Shown here one piece after another: positions 45,666 to 54,582 of a DNA stretch of 64,000 bases. Position 1 is the stretch's first letter; every line of letters starts with the position of its first letter. This DNA is from Flavobacterium aquicola (GTDB taxonomy: Bacteria > Bacteroidota > Bacteroidia > Flavobacteriales > Flavobacteriaceae), in NCBI RefSeq assembly GCF_003385115.1, contig NZ_QUNI01000012.1:62001-126000 (forward strand), given 5' to 3'. A program made the translations under genes and the position numbers. A model generated the notes under the pieces. That model was given only the letters and a program-made list of their open reading frames with translations, did no database searches and was not told the origin of the DNA.

Positions 45666-47408
45666 ATGAGTACTTATAACAAAACACCTTTTTTTTCAAT
45701 TGCAGGCAAAGCTTTTACTGGTTGGGATTCTATTATTGAAGAATTGAATTTAAAAATTAATAATTCCAATGCTAATCGCCGGATTTTAGTAGTTGAATGT
45801 TATCAGGGAGTTAATCACGATGAATTGATAAGCAGTTTTAGCCGTCTTAATGCTAGTGTTTTTATTAATTCTGAGGAAGCATTTTATTCAGAAGAAAAGA
45901 TAAGTGAACTGACTTATCCAGATGTTACTGATGATGCTATTTTTGGTTTTATTACAAGGCTTAACTATATCGATTTCTTAAATTCTGAAAAAGTAGAAAA
46001 ACTTCGTGCAAAAATTAAAAACGCTGCAGGGCTTGTAGTTGTTTACGGTCATGCGGCATCTTTAATTGCTGAAGATTATGACTGCTTGGTTTATGCCGAT
46101 ATGGCTCGTTGGGAAATTCAGCTTCGCCAGCGCAGTCATGAAATTAATAATATCGGTTTGAAAAATACAGTCGAAGAGCCAGGTATTCAATACAAAAGAA
46201 GTTTTTTTGTCGACTGGCGGGTTTGTGACAGATTGAAACAACAATTATTTGAAAAGGCAGATTATTGGCTGGATACTAATAAAAAGAATGAACCAAAAAT
46301 GGTAGCGGCTCAAACGCTTCTGGACGGATTAACCGCAGTTTCAAAAAGTCCTTTCCGTGTTGTTCCCTATTTTGATCCTGGACCTTGGGGAGGACAATGG
46401 ATGAAGGAAGTCATTGGATTGGATAAATCAAAATCAAATTACGCCTGGTCTTTTGACGGTGTACCCGAAGAAAACAGTCTGCTGTTAGAGCTGGATGGCG
46501 AAATTATTGAAATTCCGAGTATCAATTTAGTCTTTTATAAAAGTACCGAATTGTTAGGTGCTCCGGTAGAGTCAAGATTCGGAAAAGAGTTTCCTATACG
46601 ATTTGATTTTCTTGATACAATGGATGGAGGAAATCTAAGTTTACAAGTCCATCCTACTACACAATATATACGCGAAAAATTCGGGATGAATTACACACAG
46701 GATGAAAGTTACTATATGCTGGATGCAAAACCTGATGCAACCGTATTCTTAGGATTAAAAACAGGATGCAACAGTGAAGAGATGCTGTCGGGATTAAAAA
46801 AATCTCAGGAAACTGGAAGTTCCTTTGATGCAGAAAAATACGTTAATGTATTTCCTGCGAAAAAACATGATCATTTCCTGATTCCGAATGGAACAATTCA
46901 CTGTTCCGGAACAAATGGAATGGTACTAGAAATTAGTGCAACTCCATATATTTTCACTTTCAAGCTTTATGACTGGGGCCGAATGGGGCTGAATGGTAAA
47001 CCCAGAGCAATCAATATAGCTCATGGAGAACAAGTCATTAACTGGAGTACAGATACAGAATATTGCATTGAGAATTTAGTTGATCAGGTAAAACAAGTTG
47101 GTGAAGGAGACGGATGGCGTGAAGAAAGAACAGGTTTACATAAAACCCAATTTATAGAAACACGACGCCACTGGTTTACAAAAAAGGTTTTACATCAAAC
47201 AGGAGACAGTGTGAATGTATTAAATCTAGTAGAAGGTGAAGAAGCAATTGTTGAAAGTCCAGCCAATATCTTCAAGCCATTTGTGGTTCATTATGCAGAA
47301 ACATTTATTGTACCAGCTGCTGTTGGAGAATATTCTATTAGGCCATTTGGTGCGAGTAAAGGGAAAGAATGTGCTACGATAAAAGCATACGTAAGGCATA
47401 AGGCATAA
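45666..47408 (+). CDS. Class I mannose-6-phosphate isomerase with extra N-terminal domain
   Basis: A protein of 580 residues, much longer than ordinary class I isomerases of about 300-400. The C-terminal part (about 225-580) is the ManA-type cupin pair with visible zinc ligands Gln327 and His329 (SLQVHP), Glu347 (DESYYML) and His412 (PNGTIHCSG). It converts mannose-6-phosphate to fructose-6-phosphate. The first 215 residues have an alpha/beta pattern like a P-loop kinase of the uridine kinase type (RRILVVECYQG, AAGLVVVYGHAA, FFVDWRVCDRLK), but the P-loop lysine motif is absent, so this part is probably non-catalytic. It precedes a ROK kinase by 76 bases. Confidence 0.85.
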   Translation: MSTYNKTPFFSIAGKAFTGWDSIIEELNLKINNSNANRRILVVECYQGVNHDELISSFSRLNASVFINSEEAFYSEEKISELTYPDVTDDAIFGFITRLNYIDFLNSEKVEKLRAKIKNAAGLVVVYGHAASLIAEDYDCLVYADMARWEIQLRQRSHEINNIGLKNTVEEPGIQYKRSFFVDWRVCDRLKQQLFEKADYWLDTNKKNEPKMVAAQTLLDGLTAVSKSPFRVVPYFDPGPWGGQWMKEVIGLDKSKSNYAWSFDGVPEENSLLLELDGEIIEIPSINLVFYKSTELLGAPVESRFGKEFPIRFDFLDTMDGGNLSLQVHPTTQYIREKFGMNYTQDESYYMLDAKPDATVFLGLKTGCNSEEMLSGLKKSQETGSSFDAEKYVNVFPAKKHDHFLIPNGTIHCSGTNGMVLEISATPYIFTFKLYDWGRMGLNGKPRAINIAHGEQVINWSTDTEYCIENLVDQVKQVGEGDGWREERTGLHKTQFIETRRHWFTKKVLHQTGDSVNVLNLVEGEEAIVESPANIFKPFVVHYAETFIVPAAVGEYSIRPFGASKGKECATIKAYVRHKA

Positions 47409-47411
47409 TGC

Positions 47412-47440
47412 AAAGTCAAAATTTTAATTCTTGACTTTTT
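47412..47440 (+). terminator. Weak hairpin between isomerase and kinase genes
   Basis: Arms AAAGTCAA (47412-47419) and TTGACTTT (47431-47438) form an 8-base-pair AT-rich stem followed by only two further Ts. It could tune expression of the downstream kinase or stabilise the upstream message; it is unlikely to be a full stop. A TTG in its second arm is the false start of a longer kinase frame. Confidence 0.35.
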
Positions 47441-47484
47441 GTGGCAGGGTAACAAGTAAATCTATAATAATACAAAAAAATAAA

Positions 47485-48381
47485 ATGAAAGATTCATATA
47501 ACATAGGGGTTGATGTTGGAGGTTCACATATTTCTTGTGCCTATGTCCATAAATCGACAGGCAAAATAGTTGAAGGAAGTTTTGCTGAACGCAAGATAGA
47601 TTCGAATGGTAATATTCAGGAATTTATGCAATCGCTGCGCTTATTATTTGGACAATTATTTTCAGTAGCAAGCCCTGATTCTTTTTCAGGTGTTGGTATT
47701 GCTATGCCGGGCCCTTTTGATTATGAAAATGGAATTTCAAAAATTAGAGGAGTCCAAAAATTTGAAGCTCTATATGACATTAATCTTAAGCAGGTATTCA
47801 AAGAAGTAATTGGCAAGGAAGATATCTCCGTATGTTTTACAAATGATGCAAGCTGTTATGCGTTAGGCGAATATTATGCAGGTGCTGCTCAAAACAGTAA
47901 GAGAACAATTGTCGTGACATTGGGTACGGGATTCGGAAGTACTTTTCTTATTAATGGAATTACTCAATCGATTGCGGGAAATGGAGTGCCTCCAGAAGGA
48001 TATTTATATAATGTCCCTTTTAAGGAAAGTATTGCGGATGATTATTTTTCAACAAGATGGTTTGTAAATACCTGCAAAGAAAGATATGATCTTGACGTTT
48101 CAGGAGCCAGAGAAACTGCTGAATTGGCTAAGAAAAACGATTCAAAAGCATTAGCAGTTTTTGAAGAATTTGCCGAAAATCTGACAGAAATGATTTTTCC
48201 TTGGATTGACCAATTTAAACCAGACACTTTTGTAATTGGAGGAAGTATTGCTAAAGCATTTCCTTTCTTTTTGGAAAATCTGAATAATAAGTTAGTGAAG
48301 AAAGGGGTAAAGAATCTTAAAACAACAACATGTGAATTGTGGGATGGAGCCCCAATTGTAGGTGCCGCGATGACTATGTAA
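47485..48381 (+). CDS. ROK-family sugar kinase, paralogue of the one at 12595
   Basis: A protein of 298 residues from the ATG at 47485; a longer TTG-initiated frame from 47431 begins inside a hairpin and adds a basic stretch without a homologue. Phosphate-binding GVDVGGSH near residues 7-14, catalytic Asp121 (FTNDASC), LGTGFGST near 148. Like its paralogue it lacks the CxCGxxGC zinc motif and has ADDYFSTRWF in that region. It follows a mannose-6-phosphate isomerase, so mannose kinase activity is the best guess. Gene order is reversed relative to the pair at 12595-14049 (kinase first there). A cytoplasmic enzyme without a DNA-binding domain. Confidence 0.85.
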   Translation: MKDSYNIGVDVGGSHISCAYVHKSTGKIVEGSFAERKIDSNGNIQEFMQSLRLLFGQLFSVASPDSFSGVGIAMPGPFDYENGISKIRGVQKFEALYDINLKQVFKEVIGKEDISVCFTNDASCYALGEYYAGAAQNSKRTIVVTLGTGFGSTFLINGITQSIAGNGVPPEGYLYNVPFKESIADDYFSTRWFVNTCKERYDLDVSGARETAELAKKNDSKALAVFEEFAENLTEMIFPWIDQFKPDTFVIGGSIAKAFPFFLENLNNKLVKKGVKNLKTTTCELWDGAPIVGAAMTM

Positions 48382-48531
48382 AAATAAACAGAATGACCAA
48401 GAGCCGATAAACTCATAGTTTTTATTGGTTCACTAAAAAAAGCTATTTCAAAGATCTTTTGTATGACTAAGCCGGAATGAGAAAATACATTGAGTTTTTT
48501 TTATAGTTAAAAGCAGTTTGATTTTTAAATT

Positions 48532-48543
48532 CTGAATATTCAG
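48532..48543. promoter_or_regulatory. 12-base perfect palindrome upstream of the region E SusC gene
   Basis: CTGAATATTCAG lies 113 bases before the SusC start, in a 275-base gap after the ROK gene. Short AT-rich palindromes arise by chance, and no exact -33/-7 pair was found here, so a regulatory role is only possible. No other feature was seen in the gap. Confidence 0.25.
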
Positions 48544-48656
48544 TATAGAAACTCTGTAAGTCTTTAGAATAAATCAAAATCAAGCGGAATGAAATAAACC
48601 AAAATCAAGATTATTCTATTAAACTAAAAATGAAATGAAAAAACAATATTAAATCT

Positions 48657-51600
48657 ATGAAAAATAAAAAACCAATCAGCAGTAAGTTTTGGATAGGAAT
48701 ATCCTTAAAATCAAGACTCATACTATCATTTTTTTTGGTGGCTAATTTTGCTGTGTTACATGCTCAAAATACAATTTCGGGCAAAGTTAGAGACAGTAAA
48801 ACTACCGAAAACATAATTGGAGCAACAGTAAGTATCAAGGGTACTACCGAAGGAACAATTACAGATCTTAATGGAACTTATACTATAAAAGCACCGGCAA
48901 ATGCTGTGTTAGTTGTTTCATACATTGGTTATGAGAATAACGAAAAAGCAGTAAACGGAGCACAGACACTAAACTTTTTGCTAAAAGAAGAACAGAATAA
49001 TTTAAAAGAAGTAGTGGTGGTTGGTTACGGTGTTCAGAAAAAAGCAAATCTTACTTCGTCGATTAGCACGGTAAGTAAAGAAGTTTTTGAAAACAAACCC
49101 GTAACCAATGCTGCACAAGCATTACAAGGCACAACGCCAGGACTAGTAATTCAGCAAGGGTCAAATGAGCCTGGCCAAGGAACAAATATAAATATTCGAG
49201 GGATTGGCACATTCCAATCTGGAACATATCCTTTGATATTAATTGACGGATTAGTAGGAAGCATTAATGATATCAACCCAAATGATATTGAAAATGTATC
49301 AGTACTTAAAGATGCTTCATCTACCGCAGTCTATGGATCGAGAGCTGCCAATGGCGTTATTTTGATTACTACCAAAATGGGAAAAAAAGGTAAAACCAGA
49401 GTGGCATACGACTACATGTTTGGATTCCAAGCGCCAACAAATATGCCAAAATATGCTCAAGCTTGGGAATATGCCGAACTTAGAAATGAAGCATTGATTA
49501 ATTCTGGACTGCCTGCAAAATATGCTCCTGATCAAATAAATGAATTTAGAAAAATGGGCAAGGGAACCATCTGGCTGGATGAACTTTACAGAGAAAATGC
49601 ACCGCAATCCAGTCATAATCTTTCTGTTGAAGGCGGATCTGAAACAACTACGTATCATATTTCCGTTGGTCATTTAGATCAAAGAAGCTTATTTGAGGGT
49701 AATGACGAATATGGATTAAAAAGAAACAATGCTAGATTAAGCATCAATTCAAAATTGTCAGATAAATTTACAGTAACTGCATCTGGTGCCTATAATGGCA
49801 CTACAACAAATGAACATGCTTACTGGACTGAATGGCTTATAGAACAAGCAACCAGGATACCTGTTATTTATCCTGTAAAAGATGAAAATGGAAATTATAC
49901 GCTTCCAAGCGGAAGTAATTCAAATGCATTGGCCAGATTAAGTGAAGGTGGTATGAGAACTTTTAAAAGTGATGGTCTAATGGGAAGCATTAGTGCTGAA
50001 TGGAGTATTATTAAAGACTTAAAACTTAAAGGTTTCTTTGGTGCTAATTTATCAGATAACAATAGTCATGAATTTAGAAAATCAATCGATTATGCTCCGT
50101 ATAAAGGAGGGGGAGATAATGAAAGTTCAGTAAAGGATGCATACGATAGAACAGTACTGCTCAATTCTACTCTTACTTTAAATTACAATAAAAAAATAGG
50201 AGAAAATCATAGTTTCTCCGGATTACTTGGACTTTCAGATGAAAGTAGTGAAAGAAGATGGTTTCAAGCAAGAAAAATTGGAATACCGGGCAACGAGTTT
50301 GGTGTTTTAGGAAATGGAGAAATCACAGATGAAGCCAATACTTACGGCAGTGGTGAAGAATGGGGAATTCATTCTTTTTTTGGAAGGGTAAATTATGCTT
50401 ATAAAGAAAAATATCTTTTAGAAGGAAATGTTAGAATGGACGGTTCTTCGCGTTTTGCTTCAGAGAATCGCTGGGGTACTTTCCCATCATTTTCAGGGGG
50501 ATGGCGTATTTCGAAGGAAGAATTTATGGAGCCTTTAAAAGATTATGTCAGCAATCTGAAGTTACGTGCTTCATGGGGACAGGTAGGAAATCAGGACATT
50601 GGGTTATATAAATATCTGCGCACTGTAAATATTGCCACGCAGGCATATTCTTTCAATGATAATGTAGCAAATGGAGCTTATTTTAGTGAAGCAAACCAAG
50701 ATATTAGCTGGGAAACCAGTGAGATGATTGATTTTGGTATTGATGCTGGTTTTTTTAATAATAAACTATCATTTACACTTGATCTATACAGTAAAGACAC
50801 CAAAAATATTCTGGTAAACAGTCTTCCTGTTCCAGGTATTTATGGAAGCGGGTCTCCTACTCAAAATATGGGAGCCATAAACAACAAAGGCTGGGAGTTT
50901 TCGGTTAATTACTCGTTTAAAACAGGGAAAGTTAATCACTCATTGACGGCAAATTTATCTGATAATGTAAATGAAGTAACAGATGACGGAGGCAGATCCT
51001 TGATTTCTGGTTATGATGTGGTTACCATGTTAAAAAAAGGACAGCCTATTAATTCCTATTATGCTTTGAAAAGCGACGGTTATTTTCAAAATGCTCAAGA
51101 AGTGGCAAACGGACCTAAGCAGACCTTCAATGCTGCCGGAGCAAAACCTGGAGATATTCGTTATGTTGACAGAAATGGTGATGGCGTGATTAATGAAGCA
51201 GAAGATAGATTTATTTTAGGAAATCCATTTCCTAGATATAATTATGGATTAACATATGCTGCGAATTGGAATGGTCTTGATTTGAGCATTTTCATTCAAG
51301 GTGTTGGTAAACGAAGCATGTGGATACGCGGAGAGGCAGTTGAAGCATTCCATAATAATAACGAAGGTCCGGTAATGGATTATCATATTGACAGATGGAC
51401 GCCTGCAAATCCTGATGCGTCATATCCTCGTTTAACAATCGGATCAGAATCGGCTAATAATGCCGCAAAATCTGATTTTTGGATAGAAGATGCTTCTTAT
51501 CTGCGTTTGAAAAACGTACAATTGGGTTATACTATACCTTCAAGATTTACGCAACAAATAGGGATTACTAAATTCAGAACCTATATAACAGGACAAAATC

Positions 51601-51722
51601 TATTTACGTTAACTAAACTAAAAGCAGGATATGATCCCGAAATAAATTCTGGCGCTGCTACAAGCGGGCGTGTTTATCCAGTGACGAGAGTTTTAGCTAT
51701 AGGCCTTAATGTTAACTTCTAA
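48657..51722 (+). CDS. SusC/RagA-family TonB-dependent outer-membrane transporter
   Basis: A protein of 1021 residues. Signal region ends near AVLHAQN. Carboxypeptidase-regulatory-like domain at about 42-120 (ISGKVRDSKTTENIIGATVSIKG), then the plug from VVVVGYGVQKKANLTSSIST, with LILIDGLVGSINDINPNDIENVSVLKD and AVYGSRAANGVILITTK, and a 22-strand barrel to the C terminus. It has no signalling extension. It imports oligosaccharides with the SusD encoded 13 bases downstream. It lies in the region with two GH76 and a GH92, so alpha-mannan oligosaccharides are the likely cargo. Confidence 0.96.
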   Translation: MKNKKPISSKFWIGISLKSRLILSFFLVANFAVLHAQNTISGKVRDSKTTENIIGATVSIKGTTEGTITDLNGTYTIKAPANAVLVVSYIGYENNEKAVNGAQTLNFLLKEEQNNLKEVVVVGYGVQKKANLTSSISTVSKEVFENKPVTNAAQALQGTTPGLVIQQGSNEPGQGTNINIRGIGTFQSGTYPLILIDGLVGSINDINPNDIENVSVLKDASSTAVYGSRAANGVILITTKMGKKGKTRVAYDYMFGFQAPTNMPKYAQAWEYAELRNEALINSGLPAKYAPDQINEFRKMGKGTIWLDELYRENAPQSSHNLSVEGGSETTTYHISVGHLDQRSLFEGNDEYGLKRNNARLSINSKLSDKFTVTASGAYNGTTTNEHAYWTEWLIEQATRIPVIYPVKDENGNYTLPSGSNSNALARLSEGGMRTFKSDGLMGSISAEWSIIKDLKLKGFFGANLSDNNSHEFRKSIDYAPYKGGGDNESSVKDAYDRTVLLNSTLTLNYNKKIGENHSFSGLLGLSDESSERRWFQARKIGIPGNEFGVLGNGEITDEANTYGSGEEWGIHSFFGRVNYAYKEKYLLEGNVRMDGSSRFASENRWGTFPSFSGGWRISKEEFMEPLKDYVSNLKLRASWGQVGNQDIGLYKYLRTVNIATQAYSFNDNVANGAYFSEANQDISWETSEMIDFGIDAGFFNNKLSFTLDLYSKDTKNILVNSLPVPGIYGSGSPTQNMGAINNKGWEFSVNYSFKTGKVNHSLTANLSDNVNEVTDDGGRSLISGYDVVTMLKKGQPINSYYALKSDGYFQNAQEVANGPKQTFNAAGAKPGDIRYVDRNGDGVINEAEDRFILGNPFPRYNYGLTYAANWNGLDLSIFIQGVGKRSMWIRGEAVEAFHNNNEGPVMDYHIDRWTPANPDASYPRLTIGSESANNAAKSDFWIEDASYLRLKNVQLGYTIPSRFTQQIGITKFRTYITGQNLFTLTKLKAGYDPEINSGAATSGRVYPVTRVLAIGLNVNF

Positions 51723-51735
51723 AAATAATTTAGAC

Positions 51736-53325
51736 ATGAAAACAAAATATATATTAGTAGTATTTATAATGACAATCTTCTGGGGATGTGATAGTCTGGA
51801 TACTCCATTAGTTGACAAAGAGTCAGATCTTTCTTTTTGGGATAAACCTGAAGATGCACTACATGCATTGAACAGCTGTTATCCTGATCTCTATGGTGCA
51901 GAGCAGTTTATTTTTACCGAATCACTTTCTGATAACTCTTATACAAAAAGTAACAATGGTTCTTTAGTTCGTGATGTGGCCAATGGAAGTTACACAATAT
52001 CTGCCTCACTGATGAGTGATGTATGGAATGCAAGATATGCAGGTATAAAACGATGCAATATTTTATTGGACAACATTGGCAAAGTTCCTGATATAAATGC
52101 CGATTTAAAAAACAGATATATTGCCGAAGCAAAAGCAATTCGTGCCTTTCACTATTTTATTTTGATGAACAATTTTGGAGATGTGCCTTTGGTAACCCGC
52201 GAAATAAGCATTGAAGAAGCAAGAACTATTCCCAGAACTCCAAAAGCTCAAGTATTGCAGTTTATTTTAGATGAATTAGATTTTGCAAAAATACTTCCAA
52301 ATTCATATCAGGATACTGATAAAGGACGTTTTACAAAAGGTGCCGCAATGGCTTTAAAAGCAAGAGTTTTGCTTTGTGAAAACCGCTGGCAGGAAGTTGC
52401 AGATATTTGCGATGCAATCATAAACAAAAAGGAAGCTGGTAATTTAGATTTGTTTGGCGGGACATATGCCGATTTATTCAAACCTGAGAATAAAGACAAC
52501 ATAGAAGTGCTGCTAAATGTCGAATTCATGGCAGTTAACAGAGAACAAGGAAATCAGTATTTTTTAATCCCGCCTTCATTGGGAGGTTATGCAGCAATTT
52601 CACCAAGCCAGGAATTAGTAGACAGTTATTTGCTTTTAAATGGTAATACAATAGCAGATCCAAGTTATAACGAATTAGCTCCATACGCTAACAGAGATCC
52701 CCGTTTGGATGCAACCATAATCCGACATGGGTCAAAACTTGAAAACCCAAATGGAAGCTTTACTACAATAAATACTAATCTGGGAACAGGAGATGATGCT
52801 ATAAATGCTTCGTCAAATTGTACTCCAACCGGTTACTATGTTTCTAAGTTTTATGATAAAACGGCTAGAAACATGACTAATTCAGGTTCAAATCTTATTC
52901 TTATCCGTTATGCTGATGTATTGCTAATGTACGCTGAAGCTAAATCTAAACTGAATGCTTTTGGTCAAAACGAATGGGACCAGACAATCAAAAAATTACG
53001 TTTAAGAGCTGGATTCACAAATGTAAACGCATTAAACTATCCAGGAGTTTCAGGAACAGAAATGGACGAAATTATTCGCCGTGAGCGCCGTTCAGAATTA
53101 GCAATGGAAGGTTTAAGACTAATGGATTTGAGACGCTGGAAAACTGCTGAGGATGTTCTAAACGGCTGGTTGCATGGTATAAAAACAAATGAAGCTCCAT
53201 CAGTAGATAATGGTTATATCCGTGTAGATAAAAGAGTGTTTGATAAGAGTAAACATTATTTGTGGCCTGTGCCTCAATCTGAAAGAGATTTAAATAGCAG
53301 TTTAACCCAAAATCCAAATTGGTAA
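51736..53325 (+). CDS. SusD/RagB-family glycan-binding lipoprotein
   Basis: A protein of 529 residues from the ATG at 51736; a longer frame from 51709 would overlap the SusC end and add nine residues before the signal. The lipobox is WGC (Cys18) followed by DSLDTPLVDKESD. Core with RCNILLDN and EAKAIRAFHYFILMNNFGDVPLV; C-terminal block LIRYADVLLMYAEAKSK, RRERRSELAMEGLR, DLRRWKTAEDVLNGW, HYLWPVPQSERD. It is closely similar to the truncated SusD at the left edge, including the EDVLNGW and SLTQNPNW-like end, which suggests that regions A and E target related glycans. Confidence 0.96.
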   Translation: MKTKYILVVFIMTIFWGCDSLDTPLVDKESDLSFWDKPEDALHALNSCYPDLYGAEQFIFTESLSDNSYTKSNNGSLVRDVANGSYTISASLMSDVWNARYAGIKRCNILLDNIGKVPDINADLKNRYIAEAKAIRAFHYFILMNNFGDVPLVTREISIEEARTIPRTPKAQVLQFILDELDFAKILPNSYQDTDKGRFTKGAAMALKARVLLCENRWQEVADICDAIINKKEAGNLDLFGGTYADLFKPENKDNIEVLLNVEFMAVNREQGNQYFLIPPSLGGYAAISPSQELVDSYLLLNGNTIADPSYNELAPYANRDPRLDATIIRHGSKLENPNGSFTTINTNLGTGDDAINASSNCTPTGYYVSKFYDKTARNMTNSGSNLILIRYADVLLMYAEAKSKLNAFGQNEWDQTIKKLRLRAGFTNVNALNYPGVSGTEMDEIIRRERRSELAMEGLRLMDLRRWKTAEDVLNGWLHGIKTNEAPSVDNGYIRVDKRVFDKSKHYLWPVPQSERDLNSSLTQNPNW

Positions 53326-53337
53326 ATATCTAACATT

Positions 53338-54525
53338 ATGAAAAATAAAATTAGCAGGCTGCTAAGCCTATTAGTCATCCTACTTCTATTGGGTAGCTGT
53401 ACTGAAACATATGAACTGAAGACTGGTTTTGATGCGTCAGAATCATTGATTATGCCGGCGGTAAATGAACTGGTAGCAATCGATTTAGAAAACGGAACTA
53501 CAACAAAATTCGAATGGACAAAATCTAATTCTTATTATGGAGGAGTTGTAATATATGAAGTTGTTTTTGATAAAGAAAATGGTGATTTTACTAACCCTAT
53601 ATTTAAAACTGTTTCAAATGGCGGTGGCGGCGACACTTGGCTGTCATTAACTCCAAAACAATTAATTGCGCTAGCAAAACTAGCCAATATAGCTGTCGAT
53701 TCTGAAGGTACTGTTAAATGGAAGGTAATTGCTTCTCAAGGCGGAGAAAGAAAAGAAACAAAGGAAATCCGAACTTTAAGATTAAAGCGGCCTGCCGGAA
53801 TAGGTGAGATTCCAAATGAATTATTTATTTATGGATCTGGATTTGAGGCTAAAAATCTTGAGAATGCAATGCAGACCAAAAAAATAGAAGACGGCGTTTT
53901 TGAAATTTTTGCATCGTTATCTGATGGCCAGATAAAACTTTGCAACTCAACAGCTGCAAATAAAATTTACTACATACTTGGCAGTAATAATAAATTGGTT
54001 GAAGCTGATAATGAATCAGGAATTGAAATGACAGGTACTGGGAAAGCCTATAGAATCGTTATTGATTTTAATTTGCTTACTATTAGAACTACAGAAATTA
54101 AAGCGATCCAAATGATGCGGACTTGGCAATACAATCTAGGCGATCTGACTTATATTGGAAACCATAAGTTTGAAGTTAAAAACATTGCTTTCCCATATTA
54201 TCACGATTGGGGATATCCAGAAGAGCGTTATCGTTTTTGGATTGATACAAATGAAGGCAGAGAAATTTGGGGAAGTTATCATAATGATCAGATGAATGCA
54301 TCAAATCTAGCAGGACTAGTGGCTTTCAATACACAGCCTGATGGCAGTCAGCCAGATACTTATTATAATGTCTATAATTTAGCAGATATTCCAAGTGCGG
54401 GACAAAATCAAGACTGGACGGGCATGTATAAATTACCTAAAGGTTCTGAGAACAAACATGCCAATGTAGTAATTGACATGTCTCCTGCCGGAGCTTACAA
54501 ACACTCCGTAAACATAATTGATTAA
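53338..54525 (+). CDS. SusE-like surface glycan-binding lipoprotein
   Basis: A protein of 395 residues with lipobox LGSC (Cys21). The N-terminal Ig-like domain (about 40-160) reads FEWTKSNSYYGG, IYEVVFDKENGDF and is similar to the protein at 1344. Two beta modules follow (ELFIYGSGFEAKN near 160; YIGNHKFEVKNIAF near 270). It completes the SusC/D/E set of region E and sits 12 bases after susD. A strong hairpin terminator starts 8 bases after its stop, so the enzymes downstream are partly uncoupled from it. Confidence 0.82.
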   Translation: MKNKISRLLSLLVILLLLGSCTETYELKTGFDASESLIMPAVNELVAIDLENGTTTKFEWTKSNSYYGGVVIYEVVFDKENGDFTNPIFKTVSNGGGGDTWLSLTPKQLIALAKLANIAVDSEGTVKWKVIASQGGERKETKEIRTLRLKRPAGIGEIPNELFIYGSGFEAKNLENAMQTKKIEDGVFEIFASLSDGQIKLCNSTAANKIYYILGSNNKLVEADNESGIEMTGTGKAYRIVIDFNLLTIRTTEIKAIQMMRTWQYNLGDLTYIGNHKFEVKNIAFPYYHDWGYPEERYRFWIDTNEGREIWGSYHNDQMNASNLAGLVAFNTQPDGSQPDTYYNVYNLADIPSAGQNQDWTGMYKLPKGSENKHANVVIDMSPAGAYKHSVNIID

Positions 54526-54533
54526 TAAATGCA

Positions 54534-54569
54534 AACAGGCTGTCTTTCTCAAGATGACAGCCTGTTTTT
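54534..54569 (+). terminator. Intrinsic terminator or attenuator before the GH76 pair
   Basis: A perfect 11-base-pair stem, AACAGGCTGTC (54534-54544) with GACAGCCTGTT (54556-54566), has an 11-base loop and runs into TTT. It ends only 14 bases before the GH76 start at 54583. No promoter sits between them, so the GH76 genes must be read through it. Confidence 0.8.
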
Positions 54570-54582
54570 AATACCTTCAACA

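Noticed and set aside
47431..47484. Longer N terminus of the ROK kinase from a TTG at 47431
   Set aside because: It starts within a hairpin arm and adds residues absent from the paralogue; ATG at 47485 puts GVDVGGSH at the usual distance.
54529..54582. Longer N terminus of the GH76 from an ATG at 54529
   Set aside because: The extension is translated from a terminator hairpin and would bury the lipoprotein signal.
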